Of a DNA stretch of 64,000 nucleotides, positions 16,772 through 25,077 are shown piece after piece (position 1 is the first letter of the stretch; every line of letters begins with the position of its first letter). Position numbers and translations under genes: made by a program. Origin of the DNA: Flagellimonas amoyensis (lineage in GTDB: Bacteria > Bacteroidota > Bacteroidia > Flavobacteriales > Flavobacteriaceae); assembly GCF_003058265.1 (NCBI RefSeq), contig NZ_QBUK01000005.1, forward strand, positions 248,001 through 312,000. Direction: 5' to 3'. The notes beneath the pieces were generated by a model that was given only the letters and a program-made list of their open reading frames with translations, made no database searches and had not been told where the DNA came from.

Positions 16772-17551
16772 TTACGATGCGGTCACATCGATATGGGTTT
16801 CATATTCCAGAATGCTCCCATCCTCGTCCTCAATAGTGAAGGTGATGTGGTATTCCCCGGCAGGAGCCGTTGCAGGAACATCAATGTGCTCATGGAACTC
16901 CGCTTCGGTCAGCTCATGGTATCCTTCGGAATAGATATTTTCAAAATCCCATTCCACTTCGCCTTCACCCACTTCAATCCCGTGAGCGTGGATATCCACA
17001 GTGATTTGGTGGATTCCGTTTACAGCATGGACTATGAACTCGGTGTGCATATCGGTACCTCTGACAACGGTCTCGCTGATGGAAATCTCGCTCAATGTGA
17101 TCGGGTCCAAAATTTGGAGGTGGCCTTCTGCCTCTGTACTATTGCCCAATTCATCCGTCACGGTCAACAGCACATGGTACTCCCCAGCAGGAATGTTGGA
17201 AGGGATATCCACATGCTCATGAAAGGTGGGGTTGATGACCAAATAACTGGCATCGGTAAAGGTCTGTTCAAAGTCCCATTCCACTTCCCCTTCGCCGGGT
17301 TCCAGATCATGGGCGTGGATGGCAAGGGAAATACTGCTCACCGTGCCAGGAGCGGTGATATCTGCCTCCAAATGGATGTCGGAGCCCTTGTAGGCCACTT
17401 GGTCTTCGGAGTGACTGCTGCCCTCTCCATATTCAAAGTTGGAAATGACCGGTGCCGCTACTGGGGGTGTGCCCTCGTCATCACTGCTACAAGATTGCAA
17501 CAGGATCCCAATAAAGGCAATAATCGCTAAAGGTTTAAGATTTGTTTTCAT
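16772..17551 (-). CDS. Two-domain DUF4625 lipoprotein
   Basis: ATG 17551 gives MKTNLKPLAIIAFIGILLQSC, a lipoprotein signal; ATG 17581 adds ten charged residues. The mature part has two copies of the DUF4625 domain (about residues 30-140 and 145-259), each with IHAH(D/G)xExGEGEVEWDFE and a FHEH(V/I)D(I/V)P motif followed by PAGEYH. The histidines are regularly placed and suit metal binding. It lies 42 bp downstream of the TonB receptor and is very probably its surface partner, though no biochemical role for DUF4625 is known to me. Confidence 0.82.
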   Translation of the reverse strand: MKTNLKPLAIIAFIGILLQSCSSDDEGTPPVAAPVISNFEYGEGSSHSEDQVAYKGSDIHLEADITAPGTVSSISLAIHAHDLEPGEGEVEWDFEQTFTDASYLVINPTFHEHVDIPSNIPAGEYHVLLTVTDELGNSTEAEGHLQILDPITLSEISISETVVRGTDMHTEFIVHAVNGIHQITVDIHAHGIEVGEGEVEWDFENIYSEGYHELTEAEFHEHIDVPATAPAGEYHITFTIEDEDGSILEYETHIDVTAS

Positions 17552-17593
17552 TCTTCTTTTGTTTTTGGTGTTATACTTCATTTGATTTAATTA

Positions 17594-19963
17594 CTAAAAT
17601 GGAAAGGTCATTGAAACGGATAGGTTCCTGCCAGCTTCGGGAACATCAATGAACCTATAAAAACTGGTATGGTCGTAATATTCGGTGTTGAATACATTGT
17701 TCAGTTTGATGCGCAATTCCGCTGGTTTCCCTTTTCCAAAAAGAGGGATCCCCGCAGTTGCCGAAATGTTCAATGCTTGATAGCCCTCCGTTTTTTCCTC
17801 GGGCGGGACGATTTCGTTTTGGGCGGCCGTTACCCTTAGGTCGGCCATCAATCGTGGTGATTGAAAAAAGGCCATGTCCTTGAATTGATAACTTGCAGAG
17901 AACAATCCGGACAAGGGTGGTGAAAAGGGCAATGTAAAATCCTTTTTTGGGCCACTGGTCTGTCTGGAATACACGTACTCTACAGAAGCATCCAAGCGAA
18001 GGGCATCGGTCACATTGCTGCCGACCCATGCCTCGCCCCCGTACCTGATCACCTTGCTCTGTGTGTATTCATAGATCTGTAGGGTCTCATAATAATTGGG
18101 GGTCGGGTTCAGGTAGATGAAATTTTCAAAAAAGTTGATAAAGGGACTTATCCCCAAAGTGAATTTTTCAGTGGCTTGTACCACATCAAGGTCCAATTGG
18201 TAAGATTGTTCCGGGTCTAGGTCAATGTTTCCACGTTCGTATCGGTACATGTGATAGTTCACCCCGTCTGAAGCCAGTTCGTTGGCCAAGGGCATCCTAA
18301 AACTTTTACCCAAGTTGATTTTATAGGTGGTGTTCCTGTTGAGGTAGCTCAGACCGACAGAGCCACTGAAATTGCCAAAATCCAAGCTTCTCTCACGCGC
18401 CCGTTGCAAGTAAACGCGGGAGGTGGTGCCGTCGGCATTGTCGATGGGAGTTTGGAACCAATCAAAATGCGATTGGGTGTCCACAAGGCCCACATCGTAC
18501 CGGAGCCCCCCTTGAAAATGTAGGTTTTCGTGTATCCTGAAATGGTCAAAAACAAAGACACCTACGGTCAAACGATCATACTCGGGTATCAAAAAACCCC
18601 AACCGCCAATATTGTTGTCCTGATATTCGGCATTGATGCCAAAGACCAGGTCATGTTCGGGAACAGGCCGATACGTGTCCTTTAGGTTCAAGGAATAGGT
18701 GTTCTTGGTAAAGATCCGTTCCCTGCTGTCGGGAGGAGTGGGCATATACCCATGTGGCACAGGTTCCGAATGTTCCTCCCTTTGATTGTTCTGGTAGCCG
18801 AGATCCAATTGAAGGGTATGTTCCCCTTTGTAAAATGTGGTGTTGTTGGTGATCTTGAAATGGTTCACTTGGTGAAAGGGCAGGTCCACATCCCTGCTGG
18901 AACTGTCGTAATCGATGGATGAATTCCGGACCTCCAGTCCATGGGCATTGGCAAAAAAACCGTTCTTGGCGTTCACATTGCTGAAAAAGGTTTCGGACTT
19001 GATGTGATCGGACACAAAACCGACGCTGAAACTTGCATTGGCTTCCCTACCTGCCGTGTTTCTCAGGTGATTTTCATGCAGTTCAAAAATGTAGTTTTCG
19101 TAGTTGATCCGATCCGTGGGCACTTTGTAGTCGCCATAGTCGCGGTAGGTCAGTCTTCCTCTGTAGAACCACTTTTCCTTCCGCGCCTGTACACCTGTTG
19201 AAACACCAAAAAGGTCATTGTTGGTCTCTCCCAACAGGTTTACTTCCCCTCCGAAAGAGTTTGGTGCAGGAATTTTTTGGGGCTGGATGTCCACGACCCC
19301 TGCAATGGCGTCGGAGCCATACAGTAACGAGGCCGGGCCTTTGATGATCAGGATATCCTCGATTCCATACTGGTCTATCTCCAGGCCATGGTCGTTGCCC
19401 CATTGTTGCGCTTCGTGCTTGATGCCGTTCTGTACCACGCTCACCCTGTTGAAACCCAGCCCACGGATCACAGGTTTGGACTGTCCCGAGCCGATGGTGA
19501 TCGTGCTCACCCCAGGGATTTTTCGCAAGGTCTGCATAAGGCTGTTTTCCCTGTTGTTTTCCAAAAATTCCTTGGAAACCCCCACGGTTATGGTGGAGAG
19601 TTCCTGAGCTTTTCGCTGTTCGGTTTTGCCCATCAGCTCCACACCATCAAGGTTGGTGACCGACTCTTTGAGCTGGACCACCACATTCTCCACATTGCCC
19701 TGTACGTCTACAGTAAGCTGTTCCGTGACATAACCGATATGGTTGATTTCAAAATGGTGACTGCCCTTGGGGATTTTGCCTATGACGAACGCCCCATTTT
19801 CGGAGGAAACGGCATAGAGGTTTAAGCCGATGATGTTGGCACCGGCAATGGGCTTTTGGGAGTTGGCATCCACAATGACCCCCTTCAAGGAGTGGGTTTC
19901 TTGTGCGGATGCTTGTGTGCACAGACTGATGAACAGCCATGCCACGAGCATGTTTTTGAACAT
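17594..19963 (-). CDS. TonB-dependent outer-membrane receptor, probably metal uptake
   Basis: 789 aa. Signal peptide to QASAQE, then a carboxypeptidase-regulatory-like domain (residues 25-105, HSLKGVIVDANSQKPIAGAN), a plug (residues 120-230, with VIRGLGFNRVSVVQNGIK and SLLYGSDAIAGVVDI) and a 22-strand type barrel ending VSMTFPF. The HEAQQWGNDHGLEID stretch and the His-containing loops (HSEPVPHGYMP) are reminiscent of ZnuD-like zinc receptors. It is flanked by His-rich DUF4625 lipoproteins, a His/Cys small protein and a Fur-family regulator, so metal (zinc or copper) uptake is more likely than siderophore or sugar uptake. Confidence 0.85.
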   Translation of the reverse strand: MFKNMLVAWLFISLCTQASAQETHSLKGVIVDANSQKPIAGANIIGLNLYAVSSENGAFVIGKIPKGSHHFEINHIGYVTEQLTVDVQGNVENVVVQLKESVTNLDGVELMGKTEQRKAQELSTITVGVSKEFLENNRENSLMQTLRKIPGVSTITIGSGQSKPVIRGLGFNRVSVVQNGIKHEAQQWGNDHGLEIDQYGIEDILIIKGPASLLYGSDAIAGVVDIQPQKIPAPNSFGGEVNLLGETNNDLFGVSTGVQARKEKWFYRGRLTYRDYGDYKVPTDRINYENYIFELHENHLRNTAGREANASFSVGFVSDHIKSETFFSNVNAKNGFFANAHGLEVRNSSIDYDSSSRDVDLPFHQVNHFKITNNTTFYKGEHTLQLDLGYQNNQREEHSEPVPHGYMPTPPDSRERIFTKNTYSLNLKDTYRPVPEHDLVFGINAEYQDNNIGGWGFLIPEYDRLTVGVFVFDHFRIHENLHFQGGLRYDVGLVDTQSHFDWFQTPIDNADGTTSRVYLQRARERSLDFGNFSGSVGLSYLNRNTTYKINLGKSFRMPLANELASDGVNYHMYRYERGNIDLDPEQSYQLDLDVVQATEKFTLGISPFINFFENFIYLNPTPNYYETLQIYEYTQSKVIRYGGEAWVGSNVTDALRLDASVEYVYSRQTSGPKKDFTLPFSPPLSGLFSASYQFKDMAFFQSPRLMADLRVTAAQNEIVPPEEKTEGYQALNISATAGIPLFGKGKPAELRIKLNNVFNTEYYDHTSFYRFIDVPEAGRNLSVSMTFPF

Positions 19964-20165
19964 TTTGGGAAACGATAAATTCTTGCAATTGCCTCAGGAA
20001 GAGGCTTTAACACTGTTGGTTTTCCCCTAGGTCTTTGTTGTGGAAAAGTTGTACATCAGCTAGTTTGGCTACTTTTTTACAAACCTGAGGGATGCAAGCA
20101 AAGTAGCACAGTACCAACTATGTATTGGAACCGTTCAAACCGTGAACAAAGAAAAAGGGGATGGG

Positions 20166-20471
20166 TTAGGCAGAAGGAGGGGGCCTTGAAAAAAGAAGGC
20201 TGGGGTCAGCGTTGCAAGAAATTTGAAAATCGTACCCAGCTTCTACTTTATGATGAAGGACAAATTCGACATTTTGGGACAATGGTTCCCCGGGGTCGTT
20301 CAGTAAAGCCGGAGTGTGGTTGTCTGTGGCAATGTTGTGGCAAATGGCACAATGGTCCACATAGTCGGTATCGTCGTCGTGGGTAAGCACGTGAAGACCA
20401 ATAAGTTTCGTTGCCAGAAAAAGGGCAAGAAAGATAAAGGAGATGCTATTTTTGAGACGATTTGCCATCAT
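20166..20471 (-). CDS. Small His/Cys-rich periplasmic or membrane protein of the metal locus
   Basis: 101 aa with an N-terminal hydrophobic segment (SISFIFLALFLATKLIGLHVL) followed by THDDDTDYVDHCAICHNIATDNH, a cluster of six His/Cys residues with a CxxCH that could bind metal or heme, and later HH residues. A second ATG sits one codon downstream. It is about 200 bp upstream of the TonB receptor on the same strand. I do not recognise the family; periplasmic metal handling is inferred. Confidence 0.65.
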   Translation of the reverse strand: MMANRLKNSISFIFLALFLATKLIGLHVLTHDDDTDYVDHCAICHNIATDNHTPALLNDPGEPLSQNVEFVLHHKVEAGYDFQISCNADPSLLFSRPPPSA

Positions 20472-20567
20472 ATGGTCACAAACATATTAAAAAAACGGCG
20501 TTTTCTAACCGTAAACCATCCACTTGTAGTGAACTTTTGTGAAATCCTAAATTTTCAAAATTCGATT

Positions 20568-21479
20568 TTAAACAAAAGAAGCCTCGGTCAGCTCCTTGTT
20601 GACCACAGCTCCGGTAAAATTGCCAAAATGGACCGCATTGGCCACAGACCGCATGGGACTGGAGTTGTCGCCACAGGCATAAACCCCTTCCACGGTGGTT
20701 CGCTGGAATATATCCGTTTTGATGTACCCTTGTTCATTGAGTTCACAACCGAGGTGCACCGGGATTTGCGAATGTTGTTCAAAGGGAACGGCTGCGTACA
20801 GAGCGTCCAGATTCAGTTTTTCACCATTTTGGAAGACCACCTTTTGCATTTGGCCATTTTGATGCTCGATTTCAACAATCTCCCTTTCATCAACAGAGAT
20901 ATTGTGCTTTTTCAACGTGCGGGACTGTTCAGTTGAAAATAAAGTGGGCCCAGACGTCAGGACGGTCAGTTCATTGGTAAGATTGTTCACCAATGAGGCC
21001 AAATGAAATGCCCTATCTCCCTGCGCAAAGATTCCTGTTTTCTTGCCTTTGAACTCATACCCATGGCAGTAGGGGCAATGTATGACGGTTTTGCCCCAGC
21101 AATCGGAAAACCCCTTGATGTCGGGAACTATATCCTTGATGCCAGAGGCAAAAATCAATTTTTTACCCAGAAAAGACTGCCCAGATAGGGTTCTGATCTC
21201 AAATTGGCTGCCCTTTTTTACCCCTTCTGAAGCAAAACCTTCAAAAAAGTGAACAGACGCATACTGTTCCACTTGGTGTTTTGCCAATGATGAAATTTGC
21301 TTGGGCGTATTCCCATCCTGGGTCAAAAAATTATGGGAATGGGGCGTTTTCTGGTTACAGGGGTTACCACTGTCAATGACCAAGGTCTGCTTCAAAGATC
21401 GTCCCAAGGACATGGCGGCCGACAAGCCTGCATAACTTCCGCCAATGATGATCACATCAAAAATTTTGTCTTTTTCCAT
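20568..21479 (-). CDS. Thioredoxin-reductase-like FAD/NAD(P) oxidoreductase
   Basis: 303 aa, two-domain TrxR fold: FAD-binding VIIIGGSYAGLSAAMSLGR near residue 10, GKKLIFASGIKD, redox pair HCPYCHGYE near residue 134, a nucleotide domain without a clear GxGxxA (GIFAQGDRAFHLA), and the final FAD motif VYACGDNSSP. The dithiol is CPYC rather than the CATC of classic TrxR, and the NADPH-binding loop is unusual, so the substrate need not be thioredoxin. It is transcribed divergently from the Fur-family gene across a 78-bp region. Confidence 0.85.
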   Translation of the reverse strand: MEKDKIFDVIIIGGSYAGLSAAMSLGRSLKQTLVIDSGNPCNQKTPHSHNFLTQDGNTPKQISSLAKHQVEQYASVHFFEGFASEGVKKGSQFEIRTLSGQSFLGKKLIFASGIKDIVPDIKGFSDCWGKTVIHCPYCHGYEFKGKKTGIFAQGDRAFHLASLVNNLTNELTVLTSGPTLFSTEQSRTLKKHNISVDEREIVEIEHQNGQMQKVVFQNGEKLNLDALYAAVPFEQHSQIPVHLGCELNEQGYIKTDIFQRTTVEGVYACGDNSSPMRSVANAVHFGNFTGAVVNKELTEASFV

Positions 21480-21528
21480 AGGTGGTTTTATATTGGGATG
21501 GAGTTGCCAAAATTAGAAATAAATTCTA

Positions 21529-21540
21529 TTATTGCAATAA
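21529..21540. promoter_or_regulatory. Palindrome in the flavoprotein / Fur-family divergent promoter
   Basis: A 12-bp perfect palindrome TTATTGCAATAA sits 17 bp before the Fur-family start and 50 bp from the flavoprotein start. Fur/Zur proteins bind AT-rich palindromes, so this may be an autoregulatory site. One copy only; not confirmed elsewhere in the window. Confidence 0.4.
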
Positions 21541-21557
21541 AGTCGCATTAATATTTT

Positions 21558-21935
21558 ATGAAACGAAGAAACACACCCACAAAAGAGGCTGTTCTCAACT
21601 TGCTTTCCCGGACCCAGAAGGCCATGAGCCATGACGCCATTGAGCAAGAGATCGATGTGGATGCCAACAGGGCAACCATATATCGGGTGTTGAACCAATT
21701 TTGTGAGGATGGGATTGTGCACAAGGTAGTGGCCGAGGATGGGAAGCAATATTTTGCGATCTGCATGAAATGTGAAGGAAATAGCATGCCAGACCATCAT
21801 TTCCACTTTCGTTGCACCAACTGCCATACCATCGAATGTTTGGGGGAATCGGTTCATTTTTCAGTCCCTAAAGGTTACGAGGTGGAAAATGTGAACTGCC
21901 TATTGACGGGAACCTGTGTGAAATGTTCACAATAA
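21558..21935 (+). CDS. Fur-family metal-responsive regulator (Zur-like)
   Basis: 125 aa. N-terminal winged helix (residues 5-65, with VDANRATIYRVLNQFCEDGIV) and C-terminal dimer domain with DHHFHFRCTNCHTIEC and TGTCVKC, giving the structural zinc site (two CxxC) and the HHFHF sensory histidines. The family includes Fur, Zur and PerR; length and motifs fit Zur or Fur. The neighbouring TonB receptor and His-rich lipoproteins favour a zinc-type role, which is an inference. Confidence 0.88.
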   Translation: MKRRNTPTKEAVLNLLSRTQKAMSHDAIEQEIDVDANRATIYRVLNQFCEDGIVHKVVAEDGKQYFAICMKCEGNSMPDHHFHFRCTNCHTIECLGESVHFSVPKGYEVENVNCLLTGTCVKCSQ

Positions 21936-22107
21936 AGCTGACGTCATTTTTTTACTGAAAACCGCTCAGGTGTAGGTAAAAACAAAACAGTTGTTATTTT
22001 TGTACCACTTTTTGAAGTTTCCTAACAGAGATGGGAATCCCCCTTTTCCCTATCTGGAGTTTTAAGACCGATTTGCAACGGACAATGTCAATAACCTCTA
22101 TGTGCCG

Positions 22108-23778
22108 ATGAAACCTACTACGCAATATACCAAGAGTGGACGCATGAACATTGCCTACCAAGTGTTTGGATCAGGCTCTATCGACCTTGTTTATATTCCT
22201 GGGTGGGTCTCCAATATTGATTTGATGTGGGCATGTCCAGAACTTGTGGGCTTTCTGCAAGAATTGGGGAAAATGGCCCGTGTCATCCTGTTCGATAAGA
22301 GGGGCACCGGACTGTCGGATCGGTTGGTGGAGCTTTCCACGCTCGAAGAACGCATGGACGATATCCGGGCCGTGATGGATGCCGTTGGGTCGGAAAAGGC
22401 CATATTGTTCGGCCATTCGGAAGGAGGGTCCGTATCTGCTTTGTTTGCGGCCACCTATCCCAACAGGACCATTTCCTTGATCACCTTTGGAATCTTTGCC
22501 AAGCGCAAATATGCGGAGAACTATCCTTGGGCCCCTACGGACGAAGAACGGCAGAAGGTCTATGATATGATCGAGAACAGTTGGGGCGGTGGCGAAATGA
22601 ACCTGGAATCGTTGGCGCCATCCAAGGCCAACGACAAAACATTCATGGATTGGCTGGCCAATTATTTTCGGTCTGGGGCAAGTCCCAGTGCCGCTTTGGT
22701 GCTTACCAAGATGAATACGGAGGTGGACATCATCAACATTTTGGGCTCCATAAAGGTGCCCGCACTCATTCTACAGCGCACCCACGATATCGATGTCAAA
22801 ATCGAGGAGGGGAAGTTTATTGCCGAGCATATGCCCGAAGCCAAGTTTGTGGAGCTTGAGGGAAGTGATCACTTGTTTTGGGCAGGAAACACCAAGGAGG
22901 TGCTCGATGAGATAAAGAAATTCGTCACCGAGGTAAAGCCCAAGGAAAGCTATGGACAGAAACTGTTCACCATTGCGGCTGCGCGCCTTTTTGCCGCAGA
23001 ACGGGCAAAACCCCACCAGCAGGAACTCATCGCAAGGTTTGTGGAGCAATATAGGGGAAAGGTCATCCAGTGTGATGGGCGCACCTTTTTTGCCACTTTT
23101 GAAGGCCCTAGCAAGGCTGTCCATTGCTACATGGACCTCTTTGAAACCGTCAGGAGCATGGACGCCCAATTGGCGGTGGGCATCCACATCAAGGAAGCCG
23201 CAGTGGACGAGGCCCACTTTGTGAGCGCTGAAACCGAAAGATTTGTCGAATCGATCCTTGGCCAAGCAAAACCCGATCAGATTTTGGTCACCCAGACCGT
23301 CAAGTACCTATTGTCCGGAGCGGGACTGAGCTTTGCCCAACACAAACCTATCTTTGACACAAAGTCCGGCGAGCCCCATTTGCTTTTTTCCGTAAACGAC
23401 GACTCCGAGCCAAGAGACCAACGGGATTCTTTGGTGGAGCTCCAACTTCCCAAAAACGATTCCTTTCTTGAGAATGTCCTGCAAAGCATTGAAACCCATT
23501 TGGGGGACGAGCTTTTTGGAGTGGAGATGCTCTGTACGGAAATTGGCATTGGTGAAAGACAGTTGCAGCGCAAGCTGAAAGCGGTCACCAATAAATCCCC
23601 TATCCAGTTGATCTCTTCGGTACGTTTGCACAAGGCCAAACAGCTTATTTTGGAGAACAAGGGCAATGTGGCAGAGGTCGCATACCAGATGGGGTTCTCC
23701 AATCCTTCCTATTTTTCAAAATCCTTCAAAAAGGAGTTTGGTCTAAGCCCTTCTGATTTTCTCCAGAAGCACAGCTGA
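22108..23778 (+). CDS. Alpha/beta-hydrolase + degenerate class III cyclase + AraC HTH fusion regulator
   Basis: ATG 22108 is preferred to GTG 22102. Residues 1-280 form an alpha/beta hydrolase (DLVYIPGWVSN, nucleophile in FGHSEGGS, late His in EGSDHLFW). Residues 290-440 match the class III adenylate/guanylate cyclase domain that often follows such hydrolases (CDGRTFFATFEGPSKAVHC, AVGIHIKEA, ILVTQTVKYLLSGAGLSF). However, the first metal-binding segment LFTDIVGST reads LFTIAAARL, so the catalytic Asp is lost. Residues 455-556 are an AraC-type double helix-turn-helix (CTEIGIGERQLQRKLK, VAEVAYQMGFSNPSYFSKSFK). It is likely a transcription factor that senses a small molecule through the hydrolase or cyclase part. 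Direct repeats and small ORFs follow. Confidence 0.85.
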   Translation: MKPTTQYTKSGRMNIAYQVFGSGSIDLVYIPGWVSNIDLMWACPELVGFLQELGKMARVILFDKRGTGLSDRLVELSTLEERMDDIRAVMDAVGSEKAILFGHSEGGSVSALFAATYPNRTISLITFGIFAKRKYAENYPWAPTDEERQKVYDMIENSWGGGEMNLESLAPSKANDKTFMDWLANYFRSGASPSAALVLTKMNTEVDIINILGSIKVPALILQRTHDIDVKIEEGKFIAEHMPEAKFVELEGSDHLFWAGNTKEVLDEIKKFVTEVKPKESYGQKLFTIAAARLFAAERAKPHQQELIARFVEQYRGKVIQCDGRTFFATFEGPSKAVHCYMDLFETVRSMDAQLAVGIHIKEAAVDEAHFVSAETERFVESILGQAKPDQILVTQTVKYLLSGAGLSFAQHKPIFDTKSGEPHLLFSVNDDSEPRDQRDSLVELQLPKNDSFLENVLQSIETHLGDELFGVEMLCTEIGIGERQLQRKLKAVTNKSPIQLISSVRLHKAKQLILENKGNVAEVAYQMGFSNPSYFSKSFKKEFGLSPSDFLQKHS

Positions 23779-23857
23779 TTTTGTTTCTTCTCTAAGTTTC
23801 TTACACACAGCTATATAAGGGCAATTAAGATGCTTTTATGATTTTCCCGCTCATTTT

Positions 23858-23934
23858 TGTCGGAAAAGTGATAGTCTGTCGGAAATATACATCGCTACTG
23901 TCGGAAATGTGCATGAATTTATCGGATTTGTGCT
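23858..23934 (+). promoter_or_regulatory. Four direct repeats, likely AraC-type operator
   Basis: The word GTCGGAAA(T/A)(A/G)T(A/G)CAT occurs at 23859, 23878, 23900 and, degenerate, at 23921, so spacing is 19, 22 and 21 bp. AraC-family proteins bind direct repeats about 21 bp apart. The array lies between the AraC fusion gene and the first small ORF (23996), about 60 bp before its start, and is probably the fusion regulator's binding site. Confidence 0.65.
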
Positions 23935-23995
23935 AACACCATGGCTTCCTGCTTTTCTATTTTTGCACCGCTAAAACATTGAAATAGTAATCGTT

Positions 23996-24229
23996 ATGAA
24001 AATCAACAAGTGTATGCTAACCGCATTTGTACTGTTGGCTACATACCAAGTGAGTGCCCAACAGGATGGAACTACGGGTCCAATGGCAAAAAACAGAAAG
24101 CCATGGAAAAATCCAAGGCCCCAATCCCAAATTATGTTCAAGGACCATGCGCATACGCCTATTACAGGGCCCATGGCCAAGAATACCCGCCCCGAGGAAG
24201 ACGCATATTGGGAGAAAGTGGAGCGGTAA
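23996..24229 (+). CDS. Small secreted protein with repeated TGPMAKN motif
   Basis: 77 aa. Signal peptide MKINKCMLTAFVLLATYQVSAQ, then a short basic, Pro-rich mature part in which GTTGPMAKNRKPWKNP is echoed by ITGPMAKNTRP about 30 residues later. No family recognised. It directly follows the four direct repeats and is the first of three small ORFs, so it is the likely main target of the upstream AraC fusion protein. The mature peptide of about 55 residues could be a secreted or outer-membrane factor; function unknown. Confidence 0.6.
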   Translation: MKINKCMLTAFVLLATYQVSAQQDGTTGPMAKNRKPWKNPRPQSQIMFKDHAHTPITGPMAKNTRPEEDAYWEKVER

Positions 24230-24272
24230 GAGTTTATTCAATCAAAAAATCATCAAAAAACGAACGCAAATC

Positions 24273-24386
24273 ATGAGAACATCAAAAAGGAACCTGTTTA
24301 AGCCGATGACCAACTCACCAGTTGGCTATGGCTGGAGCGCAAAAAGAAGGCATCGCCCCAACGTGAGGCCCATATTCAGCCTTTAA
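24273..24386 (+). CDS. Small basic ORF (37 aa), uncertain
   Basis: MRTSKRNLFKPM start, then a basic, Arg-rich peptide ending RPIFSL. It begins 44 bp after the TGPMAKN protein on the same strand. No signal peptide or known family. Its position in a run of small ORFs behind a regulator is the only support for it being real. Confidence 0.3.
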   Translation: MRTSKRNLFKPMTNSPVGYGWSAKRRHRPNVRPIFSL

Positions 24387-24423
24387 GCACAAGCAAAAAT
24401 TAACTAAACAACAAACCATTAGT

Positions 24424-24564
24424 ATGAAACATATCTGTGCGAATGCATATACCGCTGGAAAGGATATTTGGAGTATGGAAGACCTGCACCCTACGCTTAT
24501 TCCTATCTGGTCACTTCAAAATACGCAAGGCAATTCCATAGGAAACTTTGATTTCTTGAATTAG
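24424..24564 (+). CDS. Small ORF (46 aa), uncertain
   Basis: Starts MKHICANAYTAGKDIWSMED and ends NFDFLN. It follows the 37-aa ORF by 37 bp. The composition is protein-like, but no family or motif is recognised. It may belong with the two preceding small ORFs; low certainty. Confidence 0.3.
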   Translation: MKHICANAYTAGKDIWSMEDLHPTLIPIWSLQNTQGNSIGNFDFLN

Positions 24565-24627
24565 TTAGTTGGTCAAGGGCCATCAAAGATGGCCCTTGTA
24601 GTTCATTTTATATCAATACCCCAAATT

Positions 24628-25053
24628 ATGCTTACAGCTACTCAGATGGACAACCATGCGTCGGATTCCCTTTTTCGCATGTTGGACCAAGGAAAGAAAA
24701 AAACCATAGAGTCCGACCTCTTCATAGGCCAATTGGCCCGAAAAGGAATCTTGTCCGATGACCCAAGGATACAGGAACTTCTGAAAATTTTTGAGCAGAA
24801 GGAAAGTGAACGAAGGTGTCAGCCCCAATACAGCAGATTATGATGGACGCACCCCACTGCACTTGGCCGCATGTGAAAATCAGTTGGATGTTGTCAAACA
24901 CCTCATCGGCCAAGGGGTCCATCTTTTTCCAAAGACCGATGGGGGAACACCCCCTTGGACGATGCCACACGATTTGGCAACAAGGAAATAAAACAATTGC
25001 TGGAGCATGCCGGAAAAACAAAGGTCAATGACAGGGCCAAGGTTCTAGCGTAA
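24628..25053 (+). pseudogene. Glutaminase remnant: EF-hand-like N-terminus joined to ankyrin C-terminus, catalytic domain deleted, frameshifted
   Basis: Frame 1 from ATG 24628 encodes SLFRMLDQGKKKTIESDLF and ARKGILSDDPRIQELLKIFE, resembling the N-terminal domain of glutaminases with an EF-hand-like region. Near 24800 the sense continues in another frame as ankyrin sequence (YDGRTPLHLAACENQLDVVK), and near 24940, at a GGGGG run, it shifts again to NTPLDDATRFGNKEIKQLLE, ending at 25053. These are the two ends of a glutaminase A of the human GLS type; the roughly 300-residue beta-lactamase-like catalytic domain between them is missing. The intact gene would fit beside amt (25078), a pairing that supplies and scavenges ammonium. 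Confidence 0.7.
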
Positions 25054-25077
25054 CAAAAACATTTAAAAACGAATGGT

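Noticed and set aside
24780..24960. Frameshifts in the glutaminase remnant as sequencing errors
   Set aside because: A base error at the G run near 24940 is possible, but no small error can explain the missing catalytic domain, so the gene is broken either way.
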